Of a stretch of DNA of 64,000 nt, positions 26,436 to 34,842 are shown piece by piece. The stretch's first letter is position 1. Each line of letters starts with the position of its first letter. Both the position numbers and the translations under genes were made by a program. This stretch comes from Fusobacterium mortiferum (GTDB lineage Bacteria > Fusobacteriota > Fusobacteriia > Fusobacteriales > Fusobacteriaceae): the NCBI RefSeq assembly GCF_016900045.1, contig NZ_JACSNP010000001.1:62001-126000 (forward strand). The letters run 5' to 3'. Below the pieces are notes generated by a model. It was not told the DNA's origin and searched no databases. It saw nothing but the letters and a program-made list of their open reading frames with translations.

Positions 26436-27191
26436 ATGTTAGGAAATTTAAGCCTTTTTAATAAAATTAAGCAAGAAAAATTAGAAAAAGCTGATGAGCA
26501 AGTACTTTTATCTAAGATTGTAGAGGAATATTTAAAAGAAAGCAAAGTAGAAAAGTTATATGAGCTATTAACTAGAGGAAATAGTAAAATAATTCCTTCT
26601 AATATTAAATATGGAATAGAAGCACAGCCATTAACTCATAGAGAGAAGGAAGGAAATACTTATCTTGACTTAGCTATGGGAAGTATAAAGAGAAGAGGAA
26701 GTACAGAATCAGGAATAGAATTAGATATTACTAATAAGGAGCAAGATTTTGTATTTTGTGAAGCCAAATGGAAAAGTGATTTATCTGTTGGAGTAAGTAA
26801 GTGTTCTATCAGAAATCAATTTCAAAGAGTAATAGAAAATGCTTTAATATTTGCTGGGGAAAATTTTAAAGGAAATATATTTGTTACTTTAATAACTCCA
26901 GAATTATATAAGAAGCACTATGAGCTAGGACTTAATACTAGATTTTACTCTTGTAAATATTTTGAATATAAGGGAAATATAAGAGGAACTTTTTTAAGAG
27001 AGCTTGACTTAATTAAGGAATTAAGAGTAATACCTTTTAACGATGAAAAAAGAATAGAGAAAAAGAGTAAATATAGAGAGATAGTTGAAAAGAATTTAGA
27101 TAAGTTAATTTTGAATTGGGTAACTTTTGAAGAGTTACTTGCTGAAATTTCTAATGATACTTTAAAAAATGAGTATGAAAATTTAATATAG
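26436..27191 (+). CDS. Uncharacterised protein with possible PD-(D/E)XK nuclease motif
   Basis: I do not recognise the family. The 251-residue protein has a helical N-terminus (about 1-60), then a mixed alpha/beta centre with TYLDLAMGSIKRRG, ESGIELDITNKEQ and DFVFCEAKWKSDLS. An acidic residue followed 10-20 residues later by a hydrophobic strand and E-x-K is the PD-(D/E)XK pattern, so a nuclease fold is possible. The C-terminus is helical (FEELLAEISNDTLKNEYENL). It has a proper AAGGAG site and ATG, and its own terminator. It lies alone between pseudogenes and cas9 and could be a defence gene or island cargo. Confidence 0.6.
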   Translation: MLGNLSLFNKIKQEKLEKADEQVLLSKIVEEYLKESKVEKLYELLTRGNSKIIPSNIKYGIEAQPLTHREKEGNTYLDLAMGSIKRRGSTESGIELDITNKEQDFVFCEAKWKSDLSVGVSKCSIRNQFQRVIENALIFAGENFKGNIFVTLITPELYKKHYELGLNTRFYSCKYFEYKGNIRGTFLRELDLIKELRVIPFNDEKRIEKKSKYREIVEKNLDKLILNWVTFEELLAEISNDTLKNEYENLI

Positions 27192-27206
27192 GAGAGTAAA
27201 TTAAAC

Positions 27207-27238
27207 AAAATAGACCTTCTTAGCGAAGGTCTATTTTT
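27207..27238 (+). terminator. Terminator of the 251-aa gene
   Basis: AAAATAGACCTTC pairs with GAAGGTCTATTTT around a 5-base loop, then T. Symmetry makes it usable from both strands. Confidence 0.85.
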
Positions 27239-27654
27239 GCTTTTCGACTAACTTTCATAGTCTCATCAGTAAGTTTAAACTTAGAAGCAGGGGGAGCTTG
27301 AACTAAAATTTGAAGTATTGTAATATATGAAGAATATAATCCTATTTTTTCTATCATTGTCATCACCCTTACTTTTATTATAGTTAATAGTGTTAAAATC
27401 AAGCTTATCATCATCAGAACTAAGACGCTACCCCCAGTTGACAGTTTTCACTGTTTCGACTTTGATTTTTAAATTAATAATATCATTTTTTTTATTAAAT
27501 ATCAAATATATTTTTATAAAATAATTGGACTCTAAATATAATTATCTAATAAAAAAAGAGAAAAAATACATATTAAAAATTAGAATTATTTTAATATTTT
27601 TTAAGAATTACTTCTATAAAAAGTAAAAAAAATGTAGTGTTTTATAATAATTTA
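27239..27654. other. Intergenic region ahead of cas9 with a doubtful minus-strand small ORF
   Basis: On the minus strand an ATG at 27357 behind GGGTGATG opens a peptide starting MIEKIGLYSSYITILQILVQ; an in-frame ATG at 27414 would add a hydrophobic segment (ISLILTLLTIIKV). The frame ends inside the terminator stem at 27220. It could be a small hydrophobic peptide gene or debris. The rest, 27430-27650, is extremely AT-rich with no structure I can name. No anti-repeat to the CRISPR repeat is present here, so the tracrRNA is not upstream of cas9. Confidence 0.3.
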
Positions 27655-27663
27655 TGCTATTAT
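27655..27663 (+). promoter_or_regulatory. Extended -10 promoter candidate for cas9
   Basis: TGCTATTAT (extended -10), about 58 bp before the cas9 ATG, with only a poor -35 (TAGTGT at 17 bp). The strong TAGGAGGAAAG ribosome site lies near 27710. Confidence 0.4.
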
Positions 27664-27721
27664 TTAACAAAGATAATAAATTTCAATTTTTAAATTATAT
27701 ATTTTTTAGGAGGAAAGAAAT

Positions 27722-30700
27722 ATGGGGTATAGATTAGGATTAGATATAGGGATAGCCTCAGTTGGTTGGTGTATTTTAGATGAAAATGATACTATAATGA
27801 AAGCTGGAGTTCGTCTTTTTCCAGAAGGAAAAAGTGATGAAAATCAAAAAAGAAGAGAAAAAAGAGCTTCGAGAAGACTTCTAAGAAGAAGACAATTTAG
27901 AATAGAGAGAGTTCGGGAATTATTATATAGATATGAGATAATTGACAACTATGAGTATGATTTTTATACTAATGAAACTACACCTTATCATATAAGAAAA
28001 AAGGGATTATTTGAAAAGTTAACAAAAAAAGAATTAGCTATAGCATTATTTCATTTAGCTAAAAGAAGAGGAGCAGGGGAGTTTAATATCGAAGTTAAGG
28101 AAGATAGCAAAGAAGAGGAAAGTACAAAGAGTATTTTAGCAGAAAATGAGAAATTATTAAAATTAGGAAAATATATTTGTGAAATTCAATTAGAAAGATT
28201 TGAAGATAAAACTGAGGAAGTAAGGGGAAATAAAAATAATTTTAGAACATCTGATTATATAAAAGAGGCTAGAAAAATTATAGATACCCAAAGAGAATTT
28301 TATAAAAATTTAGATAAATGTTTTGAAGAAGAATATATAGGAATAATAGAAGGAAGAAGAAAATATTTTGAGGGACCAGGGAAAAATAGTCCGTATAGTT
28401 GGAAAAATCAGGAAGAATGGATGGAAGGACTTATGGGAAACTGTACATATTTTCCAGAGGAGTTAAGAATAGTAAAAAACTGTTATACAGCAGAAAAATT
28501 TAATCTTCTAAATGATTTTAATAATTTAAGGATAAAAAGAGCTGAAAATGATAGACTGACTAAAGAGGAAAAGCTTAAATTATTAAATCTTTTTAAAGAA
28601 ACTAAAACTGAGAAAAGCATCACTTTAAAAAAGATAGCTTCTATTTTAAATGTTAATGAGGAAGATATTTCAGGATATAGAATAAAAAAAGACGGAAGTC
28701 CAGAGTTTACTTTTCTAAAAAGTTATATTGAAGTAAATAAAATTTTTAGATGTGATGATGCTGAAATATTGGATAATATTAGTAAAATAGCTACCTATTA
28801 TCAAGATATAGAAACTAGGAAAGAAAAGTATAGGGAAGAATTAAAAGATATATTAGCAATAACAGAAGAAATTATAGAGAATCTTGCACAAAAAATAAAA
28901 TTTACAGGCTCTCATTCTTTATCTAAAAAAGCTATAAAATTGATAGAAGATGATCTATTAGAAACTTCAAAAAATCAAATGGAATTATTTAATGAAAAAG
29001 GTTTAATTCCATATAAAATGGATTTTAAAGATGAAAAAATAAAATATATTCCTAAAGATTATGTAAATAACTGGATTCTTAGTCCAACAGTAAAAAGATC
29101 TATGATTCAAACTATAAATGTAGTTAATGAAATTTTAAAAGAGCATGGAACACCAGAAGAGATAGTTATAGAGTTAGCTAGAGAAAAAAATTCGGATGAT
29201 AAGAGAAAAACTTTGATAGATATTCAGAAAAAAAATGAAAAAGAGAATAATGAAATAAAAGAGTTATTAGAAAATAGAAAATTGGATAAAAGATATTTTG
29301 AGCTTTTAAAATATTGGAAGAGACAAGATGGTATATGTCTGTATTCTGGTAGTGCAATTGGAATAAATGAAATTTTAGAAAATCCATTAGCTTTTGAAAT
29401 AGATCATATTATACCTCGTTCTATCTCTTTTGATGATAGTCAAGATAATAAAGTTTTAGTAAGAAGAATTGAAAATCAAAGAAAGGGACAGAGAAGTCCT
29501 TATGAGTATTTTTCTTCAAAGATGACAAGTAGAAGTTATGAAGAGTTTAAAGCTCAGGTATTAGAAATGTTTAAAAATAAAAAAATATCATTGAAAAAAA
29601 GAGATTTGTTGTTATTAGAAGAAGATATTTCTAAATATTCAAAAAACTTTATAGCTCGTAATTTAGTGGATACAAGATATGCAACTAAAGAATTTATGAG
29701 TTTACTTAGAGTTTTTTTTAGAGATAAGAATAAAAAAGTTAAGATAAAGGCAATAAGAGGAAGTTTTACTAGTCAAATTAGAAAAGAATGGAAAATGACA
29801 AAAATGAGAGAAGTATCTCATAATCACCATGCTCAAGATGCATATATAATTTTAATAGCTGAAAAAACACTAAATAAATTAAAATGGATAAAAAACTATG
29901 ATGAAAATCTTGAAAGTTCCAAAATTTATATCAAGAGAGAAGATATTTTGAGTGATGATGAATTGAAAAGACTTTTTGATTATAAATATTCACTTCCAAT
30001 AAAAAACTATAAAGATTATCTATATTCAAATTTTGTGGATAAGAAACCTAATAGACAACTGAGTGATGAGACTTTATATAGCACTAGAATAATTCAAGAA
30101 AAAGATAAAAAAGGAAAAAATATAGAGAGTGAATATATAATTGGAAAAATTTCAAATATATATGATAAGAAAAGTAATGTTATTAAATATTTTTCTGATG
30201 AAAAAAAACATAGTGAGTTATTGATATATCAACATGATAAACAGACATTTGATAAGATGTTAGAAATTTTTAATGAATATGGAGGAAAAGGAGCTAAAAT
30301 TAATCCATTTACAAAATATTTTGAAGAATTTGGTAAAATTAGGAAATATTCTAAAAAAAATAATGGACCGGAGATTAGCGATTTAAAATATAGAGTATCT
30401 CAATTAGGAAATCATTTGGATATAACTCATAAATATAAAGAGAGTAAGAATAGAGTAGTGATGTTAAGTATTCCAACATATAGGGCTGATATGTATTTTA
30501 ATGGAAAAGAGTATAAATTTATAAGTGTGAGATATTTAATGTTAAGAGATAAGGGAAAATGTTATATTATTGATTCTAAAGAATATAAAAAAGAAAAAAA
30601 TAAGAAAGGAATAGATGAAAATTATGACTTTATATTTTCTCTTTATACAGGAGATATATTGGAAATAGAAAGAAAAGATGGTAGTATAGAAAAAGTTAAA

Positions 30701-31042
30701 TTTAAAGGTGTAAATAATGACGAAAGAAAGTGTATAGAAGTTGATAATATAGAAAGAAATTATGGAAGTTATATTGAACTAATTAGAGATATTGTAGCCA
30801 AAAAAGAAGAAGCAGAGAAAAAAGGAAGTAGATATAATTTTGAAGAGGATTTATCTTTGATTATAGGAACTACACTAACAAAAGATGAAGGAGAGAAAAT
30901 TTTAAAATCAACTCCTATAAGTTCTAAGCAAAAAATTGTTACAATAGGTGGTGATATTAAAAAATTAAGAAAAATATATACGAATATTTTGGGAAAAGAG
31001 TATGATGGTAAGGAAAATTTTGAAGAAACTATAAAAAAATAG
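27722..31042 (+). CDS. cas9: Compact Cas9 endonuclease, type II-A
   Basis: RNA-guided nuclease of 1106 residues. Visible in order: RuvC-I LGLDIGIASVGW (Asp8); arginine-rich bridge helix RREKRASRRLLRRRQFRIER; a helical recognition lobe; RuvC-II EEIVIELAREKN (Glu484); HNH FEIDHIIPRSISFDDSQDNK with Asp561, His562, Asn576 and then Asn585; RuvC-III SHNHHAQDAYIIL with His703 and Asp706; and a lysine-rich C-terminal PAM-interacting region. Every catalytic position is present, so both strands should be cut. Its size places it with the short Cas9s (S. aureus, S. thermophilus CRISPR1). The PAM cannot be read from sequence. The tracrRNA promoter begins at the stop codon. Confidence 0.97.
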   Translation: MGYRLGLDIGIASVGWCILDENDTIMKAGVRLFPEGKSDENQKRREKRASRRLLRRRQFRIERVRELLYRYEIIDNYEYDFYTNETTPYHIRKKGLFEKLTKKELAIALFHLAKRRGAGEFNIEVKEDSKEEESTKSILAENEKLLKLGKYICEIQLERFEDKTEEVRGNKNNFRTSDYIKEARKIIDTQREFYKNLDKCFEEEYIGIIEGRRKYFEGPGKNSPYSWKNQEEWMEGLMGNCTYFPEELRIVKNCYTAEKFNLLNDFNNLRIKRAENDRLTKEEKLKLLNLFKETKTEKSITLKKIASILNVNEEDISGYRIKKDGSPEFTFLKSYIEVNKIFRCDDAEILDNISKIATYYQDIETRKEKYREELKDILAITEEIIENLAQKIKFTGSHSLSKKAIKLIEDDLLETSKNQMELFNEKGLIPYKMDFKDEKIKYIPKDYVNNWILSPTVKRSMIQTINVVNEILKEHGTPEEIVIELAREKNSDDKRKTLIDIQKKNEKENNEIKELLENRKLDKRYFELLKYWKRQDGICLYSGSAIGINEILENPLAFEIDHIIPRSISFDDSQDNKVLVRRIENQRKGQRSPYEYFSSKMTSRSYEEFKAQVLEMFKNKKISLKKRDLLLLEEDISKYSKNFIARNLVDTRYATKEFMSLLRVFFRDKNKKVKIKAIRGSFTSQIRKEWKMTKMREVSHNHHAQDAYIILIAEKTLNKLKWIKNYDENLESSKIYIKREDILSDDELKRLFDYKYSLPIKNYKDYLYSNFVDKKPNRQLSDETLYSTRIIQEKDKKGKNIESEYIIGKISNIYDKKSNVIKYFSDEKKHSELLIYQHDKQTFDKMLEIFNEYGGKGAKINPFTKYFEEFGKIRKYSKKNNGPEISDLKYRVSQLGNHLDITHKYKESKNRVVMLSIPTYRADMYFNGKEYKFISVRYLMLRDKGKCYIIDSKEYKKEKNKKGIDENYDFIFSLYTGDILEIERKDGSIEKVKFKGVNNDERKCIEVDNIERNYGSYIELIRDIVAKKEEAEKKGSRYNFEEDLSLIIGTTLTKDEGEKILKSTPISSKQKIVTIGGDIKKLRKIYTNILGKEYDGKENFEETIKK

Positions 31043-31071
31043 TTGAAACTTAAAAGAAAAAGTGCTATACT
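31043..31071 (+). promoter_or_regulatory. Promoter of the tracrRNA
   Basis: TTGAAA, 17-bp spacer and TATACT, starting immediately at the end of cas9. Transcription would begin near 31078, just ahead of the tracrRNA. Confidence 0.75.
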
Positions 31072-31077
31072 TAAGAT

Positions 31078-31177
31078 GACAAAGGACGCTTTGTCATCTT
31101 ACTTAAGTTTTACAGGACCTACTAAAATAAGGTTTTGTACCGGAATCATCCCTCTTCGGAGGGATTTTTCTTTTTTT
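31078..31177 (+). ncRNA. tracrRNA
   Basis: The anti-repeat at about 31106-31138 (ATCTTACTTAAG, then TTTTACAGGACCTACTAAAAT) pairs with the CRISPR repeat: an upper stem of 19 bp (with one G-U), a bulge (repeat CCU against tracr GGACC) and a 9-bp lower stem with GUUUUAGUA. It is followed by a nexus-like AAGGTTTTGTACCGG and a terminal hairpin ATCCCTC-TTCG-GAGGGAT with TTTTC and T7. The 5' part, AAGATGACAAAG-GACG-CTTTGTCATCTT, forms a perfect 12-bp hairpin that covers the start of the anti-repeat. The position between cas9 and cas1 is as in S. thermophilus CRISPR1. Confidence 0.93.
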
Positions 31178-31194
31178 GTAAAAAAGGTAGAGTT

Positions 31195-32100
31195 ATGAGT
31201 TGGAGAACTATATATATAAGTGAAAGTGAGAGATTAGGATTATATCTTGATAATTTATTAATAATAAAAAACGGAGAGGAATATAAAATTCCACTTCGAG
31301 ATATAGGGAGTATAATAGTAGAAGATAACAGGACAGTAATAACACTAAAACTTATAAATAAAATTTTAGAATATAATATTTTGTTAGTTTTTTGTGATGA
31401 TAAATATAATCCGATTGGAATTCTAAATTCAACAACAGGATATTTTAGACAAAGTAAATTAGTTAATCAGCAAATAAATTGGGATAAAAATTTAAAAGAT
31501 ATTTTATGGAAAGAGATAGTAAAAATAAAATTAGAAAATCAAAAATTTGTACTTAAGAAACTAAAGAAAGATGAAGAGGTAGTAAAAAATATTGAGAAAT
31601 ATATTCAAGAGGTTGAAAGTGGAGATAGTACAAATAGAGAGGGATTGGGAGCAAAGATATATTTTAAAGAGCTATATGGAGCAACATTTATAAGAGGAGA
31701 TAAAGATATTATTAATAGTGCTTTAAATTATGGTTATGCAATAATTCATAGTAAAATAGCTAGAGTGATAGCTGGAAAAGGATTGCTTACATATTTGGGA
31801 ATTCATCATAAAAGTGAATATAATCAATTTAATTTAGCAAGTGATATAATTGAAGTATATCGACCATTAGTTGATTATTTTGTATATATGTACATGAAAC
31901 ATGCTTTGTATTTTTCAAAAGAGGATAGAATAGAATTAATTAATTTGTTAAATGCTAAGGTCTGTCAAGGAAAATATATGGAGAGTGTGAGTAACTCAAT
32001 AGAAAAATATATAGATATGATTATTGAGTATTTTGAAACAGGAGTATTTAATATTGAAAAAATTCCTAGTATGAGTAAATTTGAATTTTATGAGTTATAA
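31195..32100 (+). CDS. cas1: CRISPR integrase Cas1 (type II)
   Basis: Metal-dependent integrase that with Cas2 inserts new spacers. The 301 residues show the N-terminal beta domain (SWRTIYISESERLGLYLDN) and the helical catalytic domain. Conserved acidic/histidine positions appear in REGLGAKIYFKELYG (glutamate), GIHHKSEYNQFNLASD (histidine) and EVYRPLVDYFV (acidic). The start is the ATG at 31195 behind AAAGGTAGAG; an in-frame start further up would lie inside the tracrRNA terminator. It overlaps cas2 by 11 bp. Confidence 0.93.
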   Translation: MSWRTIYISESERLGLYLDNLLIIKNGEEYKIPLRDIGSIIVEDNRTVITLKLINKILEYNILLVFCDDKYNPIGILNSTTGYFRQSKLVNQQINWDKNLKDILWKEIVKIKLENQKFVLKKLKKDEEVVKNIEKYIQEVESGDSTNREGLGAKIYFKELYGATFIRGDKDIINSALNYGYAIIHSKIARVIAGKGLLTYLGIHHKSEYNQFNLASDIIEVYRPLVDYFVYMYMKHALYFSKEDRIELINLLNAKVCQGKYMESVSNSIEKYIDMIIEYFETGVFNIEKIPSMSKFEFYEL

Positions 32101-32413
32101 ATTTATGAGATTAATTATAATGTTTGATTTACCTATGTCTACTAAATCAGAGCAAAGAGAGTATAGGGAATTCAGAGAATTTTTATTAGAAAATGGATTT
32201 TTAATGTTACAATACTCAGTATATACAAGAATATGTACAAATCAAACTATGGCCAATAATTATATCAAAAAAATAGAAAAAGTTATTCCAAGTGATGGAG
32301 CAATAAGAGGTCTAATTATAACAGAGAAGCAATATGAGAAAATGAAGATATTTTTGGGTAAAAAAAGCAAGATGGAAAGTATAATTACAGATAAAAAATT
32401 AATAGTTTTTTAA
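32090..32413 (+). CDS. cas2: CRISPR adaptation protein Cas2
   Basis: Small ferredoxin-fold protein (107 residues) that bridges Cas1 dimers in the adaptation complex. The start MSYKFMRLIIMFDLPMSTKS is the standard type II-A Cas2 N-terminus, with the conserved aspartate in MFDLP and the following REFLLENGFLMLQYSVYTRI. I chose the ATG at 32090; the in-frame TTG at 32081 would add three residues only. It overlaps the cas1 end by 11 bp and is followed after 11 bp by csn2. Confidence 0.94.
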   Translation: MSYKFMRLIIMFDLPMSTKSEQREYREFREFLLENGFLMLQYSVYTRICTNQTMANNYIKKIEKVIPSDGAIRGLIITEKQYEKMKIFLGKKSKMESIITDKKLIVF

Positions 32414-32424
32414 GAGGTGATATT

Positions 32425-33471
32425 ATGTTAGAAATACAAAACTATAAAAGTATCAACTCCGTACTACTAAAAAATAGAAATTATACAACTTTGATAGGGG
32501 ATGATGAAATACTTTTACAAAATATTTGTGAAAGCATCAATAATTATTACAACAAAAAAATAGAAAAATTAAGGGAAGAAAAGTTAGTTATTTGTAACTT
32601 TTTTTCTAAAACAAAAGAGTCGATATCTTCTAAAAATTGTATTTATATAGCTGATGAAAATTTAGATAGTGAATTAGGGTTAGGAGCAAAAACTGAATTA
32701 ACCTCTAAACTCACAAAGTTATTTAAAGAAAAAATGCCAATAGAACCTATTTTAGTGACTATAAATTCTCTTATAGAGGATTTAGAGTTAGAAGAAAGTA
32801 CTATAGAAATGTCAGATAATATATCAAAATATAGTAAACATAAGATAAAATTTTCTTTTGAAAAAATAGCTCCCTCAGATTTTATTAAGAAGATAAGAAT
32901 AGATTTTGAAGAGGATGAAATAATTTTAAAAGAAATAGAAAAACTAAAATTATATTTAGGAATTATGGACAAAAATGAACTAAATAAGGAAAATATCTAT
33001 ATATTTTTATTTCCTGAAAGGAAAATACCTCCTCAAGATATAAGAGAATTAAAAAAATTTTTATTGAAGTTGGCAGAAAAAAATCAAGTTATCGTTGCGA
33101 CTTTTTCTAAGTATTTACTTAACTTTTCAGAACTAGATAGTATAAATTTATATTTAAATAACAAGTTAAAAAATTTAGATTTTGAAGAAGAAATTATAAA
33201 AAAAGTTGAAGAAGAATATCCCATTTTAAAAAATAGCAATGAGATAAGAGAAAAATTAAAATATATATTACAAAAATATTTATTTGAAATATTAGTTTGT
33301 AATAAAGTTTCAAATAAAATTTTTTCAGAGAGTGAAAATATTTTTATTCCAGATTATGAGTCTCTTTTCTTATTTCTAATCTACTTAAAATTATCAAATA
33401 TACCCTATATTAAAGATATAAATTTTGATAAAACTTCTCCTTTCTCAAATTATATAGAAAAAAGACTTTAA
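32425..33471 (+). CDS. csn2: Csn2, long form (type II-A adaptation protein)
   Basis: A 348-residue protein in the position of csn2, the type II-A marker; Csn2 forms a ring that slides on DNA ends during spacer acquisition. The first 230 residues follow the Csn2 plan: an N-terminal strand pair, YTTLIGDDEILLQNICESIN, then ELGLGAKTELTSKLTKLFKE, and the ATPase-like core with KENIYIFLFPERKIPPQDIR and LAEKNQVIVATFSKYLL. It lacks a P-loop, as Csn2 does. The remaining 110 residues are a helical extension absent from the short (about 220 aa) S. pyogenes type. AGAGGTGA precedes the ATG. The assignment rests on position, fold-like pattern and length. Confidence 0.8.
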   Translation: MLEIQNYKSINSVLLKNRNYTTLIGDDEILLQNICESINNYYNKKIEKLREEKLVICNFFSKTKESISSKNCIYIADENLDSELGLGAKTELTSKLTKLFKEKMPIEPILVTINSLIEDLELEESTIEMSDNISKYSKHKIKFSFEKIAPSDFIKKIRIDFEEDEIILKEIEKLKLYLGIMDKNELNKENIYIFLFPERKIPPQDIRELKKFLLKLAEKNQVIVATFSKYLLNFSELDSINLYLNNKLKNLDFEEEIIKKVEEEYPILKNSNEIREKLKYILQKYLFEILVCNKVSNKIFSESENIFIPDYESLFLFLIYLKLSNIPYIKDINFDKTSPFSNYIEKRL

Positions 33472-33504
33472 AAAAGACATCAAATATGTTAGAATTAATT
33501 TGAG
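33467..33504 (+). promoter_or_regulatory. CRISPR leader: promoter and ATTTGAG anchor
   Basis: Only 33 bp separate csn2 from the first repeat. TTTAAA (overlapping the csn2 stop), a 17-bp spacer and TAGAAT could drive the array. The last seven bases, ATTTGAG at 33498-33504, are identical to the leader-anchoring sequence that directs spacer insertion in type II-A systems. They fix the leader end and array polarity. Confidence 0.75.
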
Positions 33505-34794
33505 GTTTTAGTACCTTGTAAAATTTAAGTAAGATAAAAGACAAATCCCCGAAAACACAAACGAGGAAAAGTTTTAGTACCTTGTAAAATTTAAGTAAGA
33601 TAAAAGGTTAGACCATACTGAGTTTCAAAAGTTTATGTTTTAGTACCTTGTAAAATTTAAGTAAGATAAAAGACAACATAATACTAAAAGAAAAAAAGAC
33701 AGGTTTTAGTACCTTGTAAAATTTAAGTAAGATAAAAGGGTGTTTGGATATACTCCTAGATATCGTGAGTTTTAGTACCTTGTAAAATTTAAGTAAGATA
33801 AAAGTGTTTATCCTGAAAGTGCTCCTAGTAATTGGTTTTAGTACCTTGTAAAATTTAAGTAAGATAAAAGTTCTAGTGTCTTTAACTCCTAATTCCTCAC
33901 GTTTTAGTACCTTGTAAAATTTAAGTAAGATAAAAGAGGTGTCAATACAAAAGGTATATATTTTAGGTTTTAGTACCTTGTAAAATTTAAGTAAGATAAA
34001 AGGATATTCTCTTTTAATTCTACAAATATCCTGTTTTAGTACCTTGTAAAATTTAAGTAAGATAAAAGTTGCTTCTCATCATTGTGATATGGTTGATTGT
34101 TTTAGTACCTTGTAAAATTTAAGTAAGATAAAAGTTTTTTAAACCATCTACTGGAAAATTTACAGTTTTAGTACCTTGTAAAATTTAAGTAAGATAAAAG
34201 TTACAAAACAGGTAATAGTTTTGAATACTCGTTTTAGTACCTTGTAAAATTTAAGTAAGATAAAAGCATCTGGAAATTCTTCTTTTCTATGTTCTGGTTT
34301 TAGTACCTTGTAAAATTTAAGTAAGATAAAAGAAGATAATTTTCTCCCTCACGAGCATATTTGTTTTAGTACCTTGTAAAATTTAAGTAAGATAAAAGTA
34401 TGTGGGAAGATGTCACAATAAATTCAGTGTTTTAGTACCTTGTAAAATTTAAGTAAGATAAAAGATCTTTGAACTCTCTACCTTTTTTAGATAGGTTTTA
34501 GTACCTTGTAAAATTTAAGTAAGATAAAAGCTAGTAGTTATCATCATTGTAATGTTGTACGTTTTAGTACCTTGTAAAATTTAAGTAAGATAAAAGCAAT
34601 TAATGACGGAGCTATGCTTGGATACCGTTTTAGTACCTTGTAAAATTTAAGTAAGATAAAAGCTGTCTGCTATTGTGTTGTTGCCAAAATCAGTTTTAGT
34701 ACCTTGTAAAATTTAAGTAAGATAAAAGGTAACAAAAACTAAAGGAGAGCATCAATAGGTTTTAGTACCTTGTAAAATTTAAGTAAGATAAAAG
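33505..34794 (+). CRISPR. CRISPR array, 20 repeats and 19 spacers
   Basis: The 36-bp repeat begins GTTTTAGTACCTTG and ends AAGTAAGATAAAAG. Repeat starts fall at 33505 and every 66 bp to 34759, so all 19 spacers are exactly 30 bp. All 20 repeats appear identical, including the last, which is often degenerate at the leader-distal end. Transcription is on the plus strand (leader at csn2), giving crRNAs of the form spacer then GUUUUAG repeat, which pairs with the tracrRNA. Spacers 9 (from 34069) and 16 (from 34531) resemble each other. No spacer obviously matches elsewhere in the window. Confidence 0.99.
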
Positions 34795-34819
34795 TGCTGG
34801 CATAATTAAATGCCAACAC
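34789..34819 (-). terminator. Terminator of the DMT transporter gene, abutting the CRISPR array
   Basis: GTGTTGGCA and TGCCAGCAC (one mismatch) form a stem; on the minus strand the T-run that follows is the reverse complement of the last bases of the terminal CRISPR repeat. On the plus strand the same stem lies directly after the array. Confidence 0.6.
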
Positions 34820-34842
34820 TAGAAAACTTAATCTAATTTCCC

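Noticed and set aside
27220-27414. Type I toxin-like hydrophobic small gene on the minus strand
   Set aside because: The frame ends inside a terminator stem and I see no matching toxin family or antisense RNA; kept only as a doubtful note.
27722-31042. Classification of the system as type II-C because Cas9 is short and tracrRNA lies behind cas9
   Set aside because: A csn2-like gene follows cas2 and the leader ends with the II-A anchor ATTTGAG; short Cas9 also occurs in II-A.
31135-31194. A longer cas1 start at 31135
   Set aside because: That stretch is the tracrRNA nexus and terminator; a ribosome site fits the ATG at 31195.
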